From Flavobacterium sp. AED (lineage in GTDB: Bacteria; Bacteroidota; Bacteroidia; Flavobacteriales; Flavobacteriaceae), in contig NZ_JSYM01000001.1 of the NCBI RefSeq assembly GCF_000812945.1, positions 1,302,001 through 1,366,000 on the forward strand: a stretch of 64,000 nt of DNA, read 5' to 3'. The notes under the pieces are model-generated. The model was given only the letters and a program-made list of their open reading frames with translations, was not told where the DNA came from and made no database searches. Shown piece after piece: positions 27,196-36,477 of the stretch. Position 1 is the stretch's first letter. Each line of letters begins with the position of its first letter. Position numbers and translations under genes: made by a program.

Positions 27196-29196
27196 ATGGC
27201 ATTAGATTCAAAAATTCCTAGTGGTCCAATTTCGGACAAATGGACAAATTATAAAGATCATATTAATTTAGTAAACCCTGCTAACAAACGTAATTTAGAT
27301 ATAATTATAGTTGGTACAGGTTTAGCTGGAGGTTCTGCTGCTGCAACTTTAGCAGAATTAGGATATAACGTAAAAGCTTTTTGCTTTCAAGATTCACCAC
27401 GTCGTGCGCACTCAATTGCTGCACAAGGGGGAATCAACGCTGCAAAAAATTATAAAGGAGACGGTGACTCTGTTCACAGATTGTTTTACGATACTGTAAA
27501 AGGGGGAGATTACCGTGCTCGTGAGGCTAACGTACACCGTTTGGCTGAAGTGTCGTCTAATATTATTGACCAATGTGTGGCACAAGGTGTTCCGTTAGCT
27601 CGTGAATATGGTGGATTATTAGACAATCGTTCTTTTGGAGGAACTTTAGTTTCTCGTACTTTTTATGCACAAGGGCAAACTGGCCAACAATTGCTTTTGG
27701 GTGCTTACTCAGCAATGAACCGTCAAATAGGTCGTGGTAAAGTAAAAATGTACAACCGTCACGAAATGCTGGATTTAGTAGTCGTAAACGGAAAAGCAAG
27801 AGGAATTATCGCTCGTAACTTAGTTACCGGTGAAATAGAAAGACACTCTGCTCATGCTGTTGTTATTGCTTCTGGAGGATACGGAAATGTTTTCTTCTTG
27901 TCAACCAATGCAATGGGATCTAATGCTACTGCTGCATGGAAAATCCACAAAAAAGGAGCTTTCTTCGCAAATCCTTGCTACACACAAATTCACCCAACTT
28001 GTATTCCAGTTTCTGGAGATCACCAATCGAAATTGACATTAATGTCAGAATCATTGCGTAATGATGGGCGTATCTGGGTTCCTGCAAAATTAGAAGATGC
28101 GCAAGCGATTCGTGAAGGAAAGAAAAAAGCAACTGATTTATCTGAAGAGGAAAGAGATTATTTCTTAGAAAGAAGGTATCCTGCTTTTGGGAACTTAGTG
28201 CCTCGTGATGTAGCTTCTCGTGCTGCTAAAGAAAGATGTGATGCTGGTTTTGGAGTAAACAAAACAGGAGAAGCAGTTTATTTGGATTTTGCCGCAGCTA
28301 TTCAACGTTACGGAAATGAGCAAGCTTATGTAAAAGGTTTGGACACTAAGGATACTAAATTAGTAACTAAATTAGGGACTGAACTTGTAAAAAGTAAATA
28401 CGGAAACTTATTCCAGATGTATTATAAAATTGTAGATGAGGATCCTTATACTTCTCCAATGATGATTTACCCTGCGGTACATTATACAATGGGTGGTACT
28501 TGGGTTGATTATAACTTGCAAACTACAATCCCAGGTTGTTTCTCTATTGGGGAATCAAACTTCTCAGATCACGGAGCTAACCGTTTAGGAGCTTCGGCTT
28601 TGATGCAAGGTTTAGCTGATGGCTATTTTGTATTGCCTTATACAATAGGTGATTATTTAGCTCCAGATATTAAAATGGGAACAATTTCTACAGATTTACC
28701 TGAGTTCGTAGCTGCTGAGAAAGCGGTTAAAGACCAGATTGATAAATTCATGAACAATAACGGAACACATTCTGTTGACTATTTCCACAAGAAATTAGGG
28801 AAAATTATGTGGGATAAAGTTGGAATGGCACGTAATGCAAAAGGACTTAATGAAGCAATTGTAGAAATTGCTGCTTTACGTGAAGAGTTTTACAAAGATG
28901 TTAAGGTTCCAGGAACGGATAAAGGATTCAATCAAGAATTAGAAAAAGCGACTCGTGTTGCCGATTTCCTTGAATTGGGAGAATTGTTCGCTAAAGATGC
29001 TTTACACCGTAATGAATCTTGTGGAGGACATTTCCGTGAAGAATATCAAACAGAAGAAGGTGAAGCGCAACGTGACGATGAGAATTTCGCATACGTAGCG
29101 GCATGGGAATACACTGGAAAACCAAGTGAAGCTGTTTTACATAAAGAGCCGTTGGTGTTTGATAACGTGAAATTAGTTCAAAGAAGTTATAAATAG
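27196..29196 (+). CDS. sdhA: Succinate dehydrogenase/fumarate reductase flavoprotein subunit
   Basis: The 666-residue catalytic subunit of complex II, oxidising succinate to fumarate. It has the FAD-binding dinucleotide fold [21 protein letters not shown], the covalent-FAD region [13 protein letters not shown], the substrate-binding HPTCIP and MGGTWVDYN, and [17 protein letters not shown]. Length and sequence match the Bacteroidetes/epsilonproteobacterial-type (long) SdhA. It is co-transcribed with sdhC and sdhB. Confidence 0.96.
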   Translation: MALDSKIPSGPISDKWTNYKDHINLVNPANKRNLDIIIVGTGLAGGSAAATLAELGYNVKAFCFQDSPRRAHSIAAQGGINAAKNYKGDGDSVHRLFYDTVKGGDYRAREANVHRLAEVSSNIIDQCVAQGVPLAREYGGLLDNRSFGGTLVSRTFYAQGQTGQQLLLGAYSAMNRQIGRGKVKMYNRHEMLDLVVVNGKARGIIARNLVTGEIERHSAHAVVIASGGYGNVFFLSTNAMGSNATAAWKIHKKGAFFANPCYTQIHPTCIPVSGDHQSKLTLMSESLRNDGRIWVPAKLEDAQAIREGKKKATDLSEEERDYFLERRYPAFGNLVPRDVASRAAKERCDAGFGVNKTGEAVYLDFAAAIQRYGNEQAYVKGLDTKDTKLVTKLGTELVKSKYGNLFQMYYKIVDEDPYTSPMMIYPAVHYTMGGTWVDYNLQTTIPGCFSIGESNFSDHGANRLGASALMQGLADGYFVLPYTIGDYLAPDIKMGTISTDLPEFVAAEKAVKDQIDKFMNNNGTHSVDYFHKKLGKIMWDKVGMARNAKGLNEAIVEIAALREEFYKDVKVPGTDKGFNQELEKATRVADFLELGELFAKDALHRNESCGGHFREEYQTEEGEAQRDDENFAYVAAWEYTGKPSEAVLHKEPLVFDNVKLVQRSYK

Positions 29197-29249
29197 TATT
29201 TCGAGAAAAGTCTTGAAGATTACTCTTAATACTTAATACTTAAAAAAAG

Positions 29250-29996
29250 ATGAAACTTACATTAAAAATATGGCGTCAGAAAAATGCCGCTACTGAAGGA
29301 AAAATAGTTGAATATCCTATAGATCATATTGAACCAGATATGTCATTCCTTGAAATGCTTGACATTTTGAATGATGAATTAATCATGAAAGGGGATGAGC
29401 CTGTAGCTTTTGACCACGACTGTCGCGAAGGAATTTGCGGAATGTGTTCTTTGTATATCAATGGAGAAGCTCACGGGCCAGACAGAGGTGTTACAACGTG
29501 TCAATTGCACATGAGAATGTTCAAGGATGGTGATACCATTTTTATTGAACCATTTAGAGCCAAAGCATTTCCTGTAATTAAAGATTTAGTTGTTGACAGA
29601 AGTTCTTTTGACCGAATTCAACATGCTGGTGGATTTATATCTGTAAATACATCTGGTAATACAATTGATGCAAACACAATTCCAATCAACAAGAAAGATG
29701 CTGATACTGCTTTTGATTCAGCAGCTTGTATTGGTTGTGGAGCTTGTGTCGCGAGTTGTAAAAACTCATCAGCAATGTTATTTGTTGCTGCAAAAGTATC
29801 TCAATACGCTTTATTACCACAAGGAAGAATTGAAGCTACTGACAGGGTTTTAAATATGGTTAGCCAAATGGATGCTGAAGGTTTTGGTAACTGTACTAAC
29901 ACAGGAGCTTGTGAAGTAGAATGTCCAAAAGGAATTTCTCTTGAAAATATTGCTCGTATGAACAGAGAATATATGTCGGCAAGTTTGAAAGGATAG
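29250..29996 (+). CDS. sdhB: Succinate dehydrogenase iron-sulfur subunit
   Basis: The 248-residue electron-transfer subunit of complex II. It has an N-terminal [2Fe-2S] ferredoxin domain ([17 protein letters not shown]) and a C-terminal alpha-helical domain with [13 protein letters not shown] and [14 protein letters not shown] for the remaining clusters. It is the last gene of the operon, followed by a strong terminator. Confidence 0.96.
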   Translation: MKLTLKIWRQKNAATEGKIVEYPIDHIEPDMSFLEMLDILNDELIMKGDEPVAFDHDCREGICGMCSLYINGEAHGPDRGVTTCQLHMRMFKDGDTIFIEPFRAKAFPVIKDLVVDRSSFDRIQHAGGFISVNTSGNTIDANTIPINKKDADTAFDSAACIGCGACVASCKNSSAMLFVAAKVSQYALLPQGRIEATDRVLNMVSQMDAEGFGNCTNTGACEVECPKGISLENIARMNREYMSASLKG

Positions 29997-30018
29997 GACC
30001 TAATAAATGAAATTAATA

Positions 30019-30057
30019 AACGCATTCAATGTAAAAGTTGAATGCGTTTTTTTTTTT
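30019..30057 (+). terminator. Terminator of sdhCAB
   Basis: AACGCATTCAA (30019-30029) pairs with TTGAATGCGTT (30038-30048), followed by a long T run. Confidence 0.9.
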
Positions 30058-30079
30058 ATCTTTATAAAAATGATTTTAA

Positions 30080-30844
30080 ATGAAAATAGCACTTATTCAA
30101 TCGTCTCTTTATTGGGAAAATCCAAAATCAAATCGAAACTATTTCGAAGAAAAAATCAATGCAATTAATAGTGATTTGATTGTACTTCCAGAAATGTTTA
30201 CATCAGGATTTACTATGAGTCCGGCAAATGTTGCAGAAACTATGCAAGGAGAAACGATGATGTGGCTAAAGTCTTTGGCGAAAGCCAAAAAAACGGCTAT
30301 TACGGGAAGCTTGGTTATAGAAGAAAATAGTAATTTCTATAACAGAATGGTATTTGTTTTTCCATCAGGAGAAATTCAATTCTATGATAAAAAACACTTA
30401 TTTACCTTGGCTGGAGAAGATAAAGTGTATACTAGCGGAACCCAAAAAATTATTGTAGCGTATTTAGATTGGAAAATTTGCCTGCAAGTATGTTATGATT
30501 TAAGATTTCCGGTGTTCTCTAGGAATTCTGAGGATTATGATTTGTTGATTTATGTAGCAAGTTGGCCAAAAATAAGAACAAACGCCTGGGATGCATTGCT
30601 TAAAGCCCGTGCAATAGAAAACATGAGCTATGCGATTGGGGTTAATAGAATAGGGGAAGACAATAATGGCTATCAATATATAGGACACTCGCAAGCGATA
30701 GATTTTCTTGGGAATTACATTGTCGAACCAGTAGAGTCTGAAAGTATTCTCTTTGCGGAATTAAATAAAGAAAAGATGTTACAAACCAGACAAAAGTTAG
30801 GTTTTTTGAATGATAGAGATGCTTTTGAAATAGAAAAATTATAG
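30080..30844 (+). CDS. Nitrilase-superfamily amidohydrolase (omega-amidase-like)
   Basis: A cytosolic C-N hydrolase of 254 residues with the full Glu-Lys-Cys triad: Glu38 (VLPEMF), Lys104 (YDKKHLF) and Cys138 (QVCYDLRFP). The sequence is close to the YafV/omega-amidase branch, which hydrolyses alpha-ketoglutaramate or alpha-ketosuccinamate in methionine salvage and metabolite repair. The exact substrate is inferred. It overlaps the convergent lipoprotein gene by 6 bp. Confidence 0.88.
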   Translation: MKIALIQSSLYWENPKSNRNYFEEKINAINSDLIVLPEMFTSGFTMSPANVAETMQGETMMWLKSLAKAKKTAITGSLVIEENSNFYNRMVFVFPSGEIQFYDKKHLFTLAGEDKVYTSGTQKIIVAYLDWKICLQVCYDLRFPVFSRNSEDYDLLIYVASWPKIRTNAWDALLKARAIENMSYAIGVNRIGEDNNGYQYIGHSQAIDFLGNYIVEPVESESILFAELNKEKMLQTRQKLGFLNDRDAFEIEKL

Positions 30845-32500
30845 TTTTTTATTCTTTTTATCCGTTTTCTTTTTAGGTTCAGGAATGTATGGAAGACTTA
30901 AGTCAAAAACTTGGTTCACATCCCAATTAGCCCGAACGTCTATTTCCTTAGAAAAATAAATCACTTCCTCAGCTTGGCGTTTTTCTAAATAACTTCCTGA
31001 ATCCCATTCTTTATTTTTGTTTTCGTCGTAAACGGCTCTAAGGGTATAAAGTGCGGGTTCAATTAGATTAAAGTCGATTATTGTATTTTTTTCAGAGTAT
31101 CCGGTAGCTAAAATTTCTCCTTTTGTATTAGTCAGTTCTACTATGACTGGAAATTGTTTTACATTTTGCAAAGAGACACTAAGATTCCCATATTCAGCGG
31201 TGCTTTTTGTAGTTAATTTATACGTTAATGAATCATTTGATTTTTCAAAAAAATCAGTCAATGCGCCAGGTAGAATCGAAACGGTATACTTTTCTAATGG
31301 TTCTTTTTGAAAATCGAAATGCAATTTCTGGTTGAATTCATCATATTCAGTTGTAAAAGCAACAGGTGCATTTGCTTTATTGACTAATTTTATTTTTGAA
31401 TTGTCAAAACCTGTTAATGGTGTAGCAGTTTCTAAAGTGAATCGGTCTCTGAAATTTAATACGCCATTTTGTACGGCGGTGATGTTTAAAGTGTCTTTTT
31501 TCTGATCTTTAATTTTAAAGGGAAAATTTATATCGTATTTCTCTTTGGCTACAGCCAAAGCTAACGAATCTGCTTTTATAGGTTTGTACCATATTTGCAG
31601 GGAGTCCTTTTTAGGTAATTGGGTAACAATTGTGGATAGGATTTCATTCTTGTTTTTCAAGATTATTTTAGGTCTTAAATGGGCTTGATTAATCTTCCCT
31701 TCGTATCCCATAACTAATCTATTTCCAGACACTTGAATTGGCTTAAAAGCTTTGAATGCTGGTACTTCTCTAAATAATGCTACGTTGTAAACAGTATCGT
31801 TTGGGATAGTAATGAATTGTTTGTGAAATCCAATTTTGTCTTTTTTTGGATTGAATTTGTTATTGCTGTTGTAGTCTTTCATTGCTACAAGAAGGTATTT
31901 CCCCGCTTTAAGATTCTCTAAACGGAATGTTTTTAGACTATCCAATGTGTTAGTTACATATCTTGGATTTTCTTTATATACTATTGAATCCTTAAAAGTG
32001 TCATTTACTTCATACAACATGACAGAAACGAATGATTCTACATCTTTTTCATAAGCATCTTTTACAGTTCCTCCAATAGACAAAGAGTCGATATAGTCTC
32101 CGGTTGAAAATACATACTTGAACTGATTGAATGGATTTCCTTCGTTATTATCTGCTATACTCTGGCCAAAGTTGAAGCTGTAAGTTGTGTTGGGCTGCAG
32201 TGTGTCTTTTATTTTGATGGTAATAAATTTACTGGCAGTTGTTGGAAGAATCAAAGGTTCATTTTTCATTGGGGGTGAAATAATCAACTGCTTGTTTAGA
32301 TTCTTTAATTTGATATTTTCATCAAAGACTAATTTAATCTCATTTCCTTTGAAATTAGTATTGAAATTTTTGGGAAAACTCATTTTTAAAACGGGTGCAA
32401 TAGTGTCTTTCAAGCCTCCGGTAATGCTGCCTCTTTTTGCACAACCAATCATAAGTAAAAGCAGAAATAAGGAAATATATTTTAAATTGTTTTTCAACAT
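30839..32500 (-). CDS. Lipoprotein with Ig-like (Big_5) N-terminal domain
   Basis: A 553-residue protein with a lipobox (LLMIGC, Cys20). Residues ~35-130 form an Ig-like domain of the Big_5 type (APVLKMSFPKNFNT, IKLVFDENIKL, PNTTYSFNFGQSIADNNEGN). The rest is beta-rich without a domain I can name and ends in a lysine-rich tail (KKKTDKKNKK). It is probably anchored to a membrane and faces the periplasm or surface. The function is unknown. Such proteins are widespread in Flavobacteriia and are not strongly linked to one pathway. Confidence 0.8.
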   Translation of the reverse strand: MLKNNLKYISLFLLLLMIGCAKRGSITGGLKDTIAPVLKMSFPKNFNTNFKGNEIKLVFDENIKLKNLNKQLIISPPMKNEPLILPTTASKFITIKIKDTLQPNTTYSFNFGQSIADNNEGNPFNQFKYVFSTGDYIDSLSIGGTVKDAYEKDVESFVSVMLYEVNDTFKDSIVYKENPRYVTNTLDSLKTFRLENLKAGKYLLVAMKDYNSNNKFNPKKDKIGFHKQFITIPNDTVYNVALFREVPAFKAFKPIQVSGNRLVMGYEGKINQAHLRPKIILKNKNEILSTIVTQLPKKDSLQIWYKPIKADSLALAVAKEKYDINFPFKIKDQKKDTLNITAVQNGVLNFRDRFTLETATPLTGFDNSKIKLVNKANAPVAFTTEYDEFNQKLHFDFQKEPLEKYTVSILPGALTDFFEKSNDSLTYKLTTKSTAEYGNLSVSLQNVKQFPVIVELTNTKGEILATGYSEKNTIIDFNLIEPALYTLRAVYDENKNKEWDSGSYLEKRQAEEVIYFSKEIDVRANWDVNQVFDLSLPYIPEPKKKTDKKNKKL

Positions 32501-32726
32501 ATCAAATCAAAATTAGAATCTACAAAATAACAATTATAATTAATGTAATCGAAATTTTTTATCGAATTATTATGAGGTATTTAACTAAGCTTACTTTTGT
32601 AATTCTTCCTGCTTTTGTGCTTTTTAATATGTAATTTTACAAGACTTTAAGGCTTATGAATTATAAAAAAATACAATTTTTCTGCCTTTAAATTTTGTAA
32701 TTAATTTCTAATAGAATATTTAAATA

Positions 32727-33128
32727 ATGAAAAAAATAGAGCATATTGGGATTGCAGTTAATGATTTAGAAACGTCGAATTTAATTTTTGAAAAGCTATT
32801 TGGAGCAGCTCCTTATAAATTTGAAGAAGTGGAAAGTGAAGGGGTGACGACTTCGTTCTTTAATGTTGGTCCTAATAAAATTGAACTTTTAGCAGCAACT
32901 AATCCGGATAGTCCTATTGCGAAATTTATTGCCAAGAAAGGAGAGGGGATACATCATATCGCTTTTGATGTGGAGGATATTGTACTGGAAATCGAGCGTT
33001 TAAAGAAAGAAGGGTTTGTTGTTTTGAATGAAGTTCCAAAGAAAGGCGCAGATAATAAGCTGGTTGCTTTTCTACATCCCAAAAGCACTAATGGTGTTTT
33101 GATTGAGCTATGTCAGGAAATAAGATAA
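32727..33128 (+). CDS. mce: Methylmalonyl-CoA epimerase
   Basis: A glyoxalase/VOC-fold metalloenzyme of 133 residues that interconverts (R)- and (S)-methylmalonyl-CoA in propionyl-CoA metabolism. It starts with KIEHIGIAVNDLE and has GEGIHHIAFDVEDI and NGVLIELCQ, which supply the conserved His and Glu metal ligands. Methylmalonyl-CoA mutase is not adjacent. Followed by an AT-rich spacer and the tRNA(CAU) gene. Confidence 0.92.
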   Translation: MKKIEHIGIAVNDLETSNLIFEKLFGAAPYKFEEVESEGVTTSFFNVGPNKIELLAATNPDSPIAKFIAKKGEGIHHIAFDVEDIVLEIERLKKEGFVVLNEVPKKGADNKLVAFLHPKSTNGVLIELCQEIR

Positions 33129-33489
33129 CTTTTTAATAAAAAAAACTTATAATTCTAATATTCAGTTAGTTTCTATTTGAAAGCATTCAATAATAAAACT
33201 ATATGAAAATCTAAGTCAAAAATATTTGGAGCGAATGAAAAATAGTAGTAATATTGCAAACTCTTAACCGGTCCTATAGCTCAGTTGGTTAGAGCACCTG
33301 ACTCATAATCAGGTGGTCCCTGGTTCGAGCCCAGGTGGGACCACAAAAAAACCCTTTAAAACATTTGTTTTTTAGGGTTTTGTCAGTTATAATCAAAACC
33401 AATAAGCTTTAAAATACGTATCTTTGTTAGAATAAGAGAAGTATTTCTTATTTATGGTTTAATAGGTTTTTTTATTTCAGTAAATTTGC
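33129..33489. other. Intergenic region holding tRNA(CAU)
   Basis: Apart from the tRNA at 33270-33343, the ~140 bp before and ~145 bp after it are AT-rich and show no open frame or clear terminator. A second TAnnTTTG box (TAAATTTG, 33481-33488) sits at the right edge, next to the one assigned to the small membrane protein. Confidence 0.5.
33270..33343 (+). tRNA. tRNA with CAU anticodon (elongator Met, or Ile2)
   Basis: A complete cloverleaf: acceptor GGTCCTA/TGGGACC, D-arm AGCTCAGTTGGTTAGAGC, anticodon stem-loop CCTGA-CTCATAA-TCAGG with anticodon CAT, and T-arm CCTGG-TTCGAGC-CCAGG. G1-C72 pairing rules out initiator tRNA. CAU can be elongator Met or lysidine-modified Ile2. Sequence alone does not settle it. 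CCA is not encoded. Confidence 0.95.
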
Positions 33490-33497
33490 TATTTTTG
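33490..33497 (+). promoter_or_regulatory. -7 box of the small membrane protein gene
   Basis: TATTTTTG ends 6 bp before the ATG at 33504, so the message may be leaderless. TAAATTTG at 33481-33488 is an overlapping alternative. Confidence 0.45.
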
Positions 33498-33503
33498 AGG
33501 CCC

Positions 33504-33731
33504 ATGAAGATTGAATCAAACAAATTTTATTTTTTAATAATTTTCCTTTTTGGGATTATGAATGCTTTTGCGGGTGATCCTCCCGCGCCATCTCCGTTTG
33601 GAAGAAAAAAACCTCCTCCTCCTCCGGGCTTGCCTATTGACGAAAATATTTTTATTTTAATGATAATGACAGTCTTATTTGGTATTTATATCATTTATAG
33701 CTTTAGACTAAAAACAAAAACTCCAATTTAA
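33504..33731 (+). CDS. Small membrane protein with proline-rich loop
   Basis: A 75-residue protein: an N-terminal hydrophobic segment (FYFLIIFLFGIMNAFAG) like a signal peptide or first helix, a Pro-rich loop (DPPAPSPFGRKKPPPPPG), and a C-terminal helix (IFILMIMTVLFGIYIIYSF) with a short basic tail. The open frame starts earlier (33486), but the promoter box overlaps that part, so Met at 33504 is preferred. Its stop codon lies inside the terminator hairpin. The function is unknown. Similar short proline-loop proteins are common in Flavobacterium. Confidence 0.7.
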   Translation: MKIESNKFYFLIIFLFGIMNAFAGDPPAPSPFGRKKPPPPPGLPIDENIFILMIMTVLFGIYIIYSFRLKTKTPI

Positions 33732-33750
33732 ATTGGAGTTTTTGTTTTTA
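33716..33750 (+). terminator. Terminator overlapping the end of the small membrane protein gene
   Basis: CTCCAATTT/AAATTGGAG form a perfect 18-bp palindrome (33721-33738) followed by T-rich sequence. The stop codon is within the stem. An A-run on the left lets it act for ribE on the other strand too. Confidence 0.85.
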
Positions 33751-33768
33751 TAGGATTTTTGTAATTTT

Positions 33769-34356
33769 CTATTTGTTGGAGTATAGTCTGGAGACATATT
33801 TTCCAATCACATCAAACTCAAGATTGATTTTTGTGCCCACTTTAAAGGAATTGAAATTGGTGTGTTCGTGTGTGTAAGGAATAATGGCTACACTAAACTG
33901 ATTTTTCTTCGAGTTAACTACAGTTAAACTTACACCGTTTACAGTAATGGATCCTTTTTCTATAGTGATATTGTTGAGTGTTTCGTCATATTCAAATGTA
34001 TAAAGCCAACTTCCATTAGTTTCTTCGGCTACGATACAAGTTCCTATTTGATCAACGTGTCCCTGTACGATATGGCCATCGAGTCTGTCGCCCAGTTTCA
34101 TTGCTCTTTCAAGATTTACGCTATCGCCTTCTTGCCAATACCCTAAATTTGTTTTTTTTATGGTTTCATCAATCGCGGTTACGGTATAAAAAGTATCATT
34201 TAAAGCAACTACTGTCAAACAGATTCCATTGTGGGCTACACTTTGGTCTATTTGTAATTCACTGGTGATTGATGAATTCATTGTGATATGAATATTGTCT
34301 TTCTCTTTTTTTATTTCTTGGATTGTGCCAAGTGTTTCTATGATTCCTGTAAACAT
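33769..34356 (-). CDS. ribE: Riboflavin synthase
   Basis: Dismutates two 6,7-dimethyl-8-ribityllumazine molecules to riboflavin. The 195 residues contain two tandem lumazine-binding domains: MFTGIIETLG plus NGICLTV in the first, and DGHIVQGHVDQIGT plus VNGVSLTVV in the second. Divergent from pdxA, with a 58-bp shared upstream region. No other rib genes are adjacent and no FMN riboswitch fits the short leader. Confidence 0.94.
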   Translation of the reverse strand: MFTGIIETLGTIQEIKKEKDNIHITMNSSITSELQIDQSVAHNGICLTVVALNDTFYTVTAIDETIKKTNLGYWQEGDSVNLERAMKLGDRLDGHIVQGHVDQIGTCIVAEETNGSWLYTFEYDETLNNITIEKGSITVNGVSLTVVNSKKNQFSVAIIPYTHEHTNFNSFKVGTKINLEFDVIGKYVSRLYSNK

Positions 34357-34373
34357 TTCTTATTTTATTTTAC

Positions 34374-34381
34374 TAAATTTG
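34374..34381 (+). promoter_or_regulatory. -7 box of the pdxA promoter
   Basis: TAAATTTG, 33 bp before the pdxA ATG. Confidence 0.5.
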
Positions 34382-34414
34382 CACTTCAAAATTAGCAATA
34401 AATAACGTGAGGTC

Positions 34415-35464
34415 ATGATGAAAAAAGCAGAAAATATAATCGTAGGAATTTCTATAGGAGATTTAAACGGTATTGGAAGCGAAGTGGTACTGAAAACATT
34501 TGAGGATTCACGCATGCTGGAACTTTGTACGCCCGTTATTTTTGCCAATGTTAAAATAATGTCATTTGTAAAAAAGAGTTTTGAATCTACTTCAACGCTT
34601 CATGGTATTGATAGGTTAGATCAAATTGTTTTAGGAAAGATCAATGTTTTGAATCTTTGGAAAGAGGGTGTTGATTTAAATCCGGGTACAAATGACGAGA
34701 AAGTAGGTCAATATGCTATAAAATCATTTGTTGCCGCAACCAAAGCTTTAAAAGAAGGGCTGATTGATGTGTTAGTAACGGCTCCAATTAATAAATATAA
34801 CATTCAGTCGGAGGCCTTCAAGTTTCCGGGTCATACGGATTATTTAGACCAAGAGTTAGAAGGAAATGCATTAATGTTGATGGTACAGGATAATTTAAGG
34901 GTTGGTTTGTTGACGGATCATATCCCTTTGAATGAAGTAGCATCACATTTGACAGAAGAGTTGATTAAGCAAAAAATTGAAACTATAAAACAATCGTTAA
35001 TTCAGGATTTTAGTATAAACAAACCTAAAATTGCTGTTTTAGGGTTGAATCCACATTGCGGTGATGGTGGGGTTATAGGTACAGAAGACGATTTGATAAT
35101 AAAGCCGGCATTGAAAAAAATATTTGACAAAGGAACGTTAGTTTTTGGTCCTTTTGCGGCGGATGGTTTTTTTGGAAGCAATCAATATGACAAATACGAT
35201 GCTGTTATTGCAACGTATCACGATCAGGGATTAATTCCTTTCAAAACATTATCTTTTGGAAAAGGGGTTAATTATACTGCGGGTTTGGATAAAATCAGAA
35301 CCTCACCAGATCACGGTACCGCTTATGATATTGCAGGAAAAGGGGTTGCTGATTATAACTCATTTAAGGAGGCTGTTTATCTTGCTATAGATATCTTTCA
35401 TTCGAGAAATCAATACAAGGAAATCAGTGAAAAACCTTTGAAAACAAAAGAAAAACAGTTGTGA
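34415..35464 (+). CDS. pdxA: 4-hydroxythreonine-4-phosphate dehydrogenase
   Basis: An NAD-dependent dehydrogenase of the DXP-dependent pyridoxal phosphate pathway, 349 residues. It has the N-terminal ISIGDLNGIGSEVVLK, ligand-binding FPGHTDYLDQ, NPHCGDGG and YHDQGLIPFK (metal His/Asp residues), and TSPDHGTAYDIAGKG. It heads the conserved block pdxA-yceD-rpmF-fabH-accB-accC of Bacteroidetes, although yceD has its own promoter box. Confidence 0.95.
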   Translation: MMKKAENIIVGISIGDLNGIGSEVVLKTFEDSRMLELCTPVIFANVKIMSFVKKSFESTSTLHGIDRLDQIVLGKINVLNLWKEGVDLNPGTNDEKVGQYAIKSFVAATKALKEGLIDVLVTAPINKYNIQSEAFKFPGHTDYLDQELEGNALMLMVQDNLRVGLLTDHIPLNEVASHLTEELIKQKIETIKQSLIQDFSINKPKIAVLGLNPHCGDGGVIGTEDDLIIKPALKKIFDKGTLVFGPFAADGFFGSNQYDKYDAVIATYHDQGLIPFKTLSFGKGVNYTAGLDKIRTSPDHGTAYDIAGKGVADYNSFKEAVYLAIDIFHSRNQYKEISEKPLKTKEKQL

Positions 35465-35507
35465 ACAAAAAAAGGTGAATAACATTATTAGATTTGTAAT
35501 AATTTTA

Positions 35508-35515
35508 TATCTTTG
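35508..35515 (+). promoter_or_regulatory. -7 box of the yceD-rpmF promoter
   Basis: TATCTTTG fits TAnnTTTG and lies 33 bp before the yceD ATG. It suggests the lipid/L32 block can be transcribed independently of pdxA. Confidence 0.55.
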
Positions 35516-35548
35516 CACTCCCGAAGTTTAGGGTAAATTGTTGTTGAA

Positions 35549-36100
35549 ATGAACAAGACAAAAGAATATTTAATTCCTTTCGTAGGATTAAAGCTAGGGA
35601 AACATCAATTTGAATATCAAATAAGTAATGCGTTCTTTGAAATCTTTGATTATAATGAATTTCAAAATTCAGACATCAAAGTAAATGTAGTTTTAGAGAA
35701 GAAAAGTACAATGCTGGAATTAAGTTTAAAGCATAAAGGAACTGTAAATGTTCCTTGTGATCTTACCAGTGAAGATTTTGATTTGCCAGTTAAAGGTAAA
35801 ATGAAATTAATTGTTCGTTTTGGAGAAATGTATAATAATGACAATGAAGAATTGTTGATTTTGCCACACGGAGAGTTTGAAATGGATATCGCACAGTATA
35901 TCTATGAGATGATAGTGTTGTCCGTGCCTCTAAGACGAGTTCATCCAGGAATAAAAGATGGAAGTTTAAACACCGAAGCCTTGACAAAACTGAAAGAACT
36001 AACAATAAAAGAACAAAAAAAAGAGCATAAACAAGAACAAAAAGAAGAAAATATTGACCCGCGTTGGGACAAATTAAAGCAACTATTAACGGATAAATAA
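35549..36100 (+). CDS. YceD/DUF177 family protein
   Basis: A 183-residue protein of the YceD (DUF177) family, which almost always precedes rpmF. The core segment VPCDLTSEDFDLPVKGKMKLIVRFGE contains the conserved 'C-L' and 'F' pattern. It lacks most of the zinc-type cysteines and ends in a charged Lys/Glu tail (KEQKKEHKQEQKEE) before RWDKLKQLL. It is thought to act in 23S rRNA or ribosome maturation and expression of L32. Only 9 bp separate it from rpmF. Confidence 0.88.
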   Translation: MNKTKEYLIPFVGLKLGKHQFEYQISNAFFEIFDYNEFQNSDIKVNVVLEKKSTMLELSLKHKGTVNVPCDLTSEDFDLPVKGKMKLIVRFGEMYNNDNEELLILPHGEFEMDIAQYIYEMIVLSVPLRRVHPGIKDGSLNTEALTKLKELTIKEQKKEHKQEQKEENIDPRWDKLKQLLTDK

Positions 36101-36109
36101 TATAGTAAA

Positions 36110-36304
36110 ATGGCGCATCCTAAGAGAAAAATCTCCAAAACAAGAAGAGATAAAAGAAGAACACATTACAAAGCTACTGTAGCACAAATCGCTACTTGCC
36201 CAATCACTGGGGAAGCGCATTTATACCACAGAGCCTACTGGCATGAAGGGAAAATGTATTACAGAGGGCAAGTTGTTATAGATAAATCTGTAGCTGTTGC
36301 TTAA
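36110..36304 (+). CDS. rpmF: 50S ribosomal protein L32
   Basis: A 64-residue basic protein with the N-terminal [19 protein letters not shown] of L32. Only one cysteine ([13 protein letters not shown]) remains of the four-cysteine zinc site found in some L32s, as in other Bacteroidetes copies. It is co-transcribed with yceD and closed by a terminator at 36328-36354. Confidence 0.96.
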   Translation: MAHPKRKISKTRRDKRRTHYKATVAQIATCPITGEAHLYHRAYWHEGKMYYRGQVVIDKSVAVA

Positions 36305-36327
36305 TACATTTTTGTAAATGATATTCG

Positions 36328-36354
36328 AACTCTCACATCGTGAGAGTTTTTTTG
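36328..36354 (+). terminator. Terminator after rpmF
   Basis: AACTCTCAC (36328-36336) and GTGAGAGTT (36340-36348) form a 9-bp stem with a 3-base loop, then a T run. Confidence 0.9.
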
Positions 36355-36477
36355 TTGTTTATAATTTTCATTAAATAAGAAGTTCTAAATCAATACGTTT
36401 TGGTATTTTTTTTGTAATTTTCAAGTCTTTTAAAAATTTTTCAAATGGAAGCATTTGATAAGAAATAATCGAATACA

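Noticed and set aside
34357..34414. FMN riboswitch between ribE and pdxA
   Set aside because: The 58-bp spacer is too short and shows none of the conserved FMN aptamer sequence.
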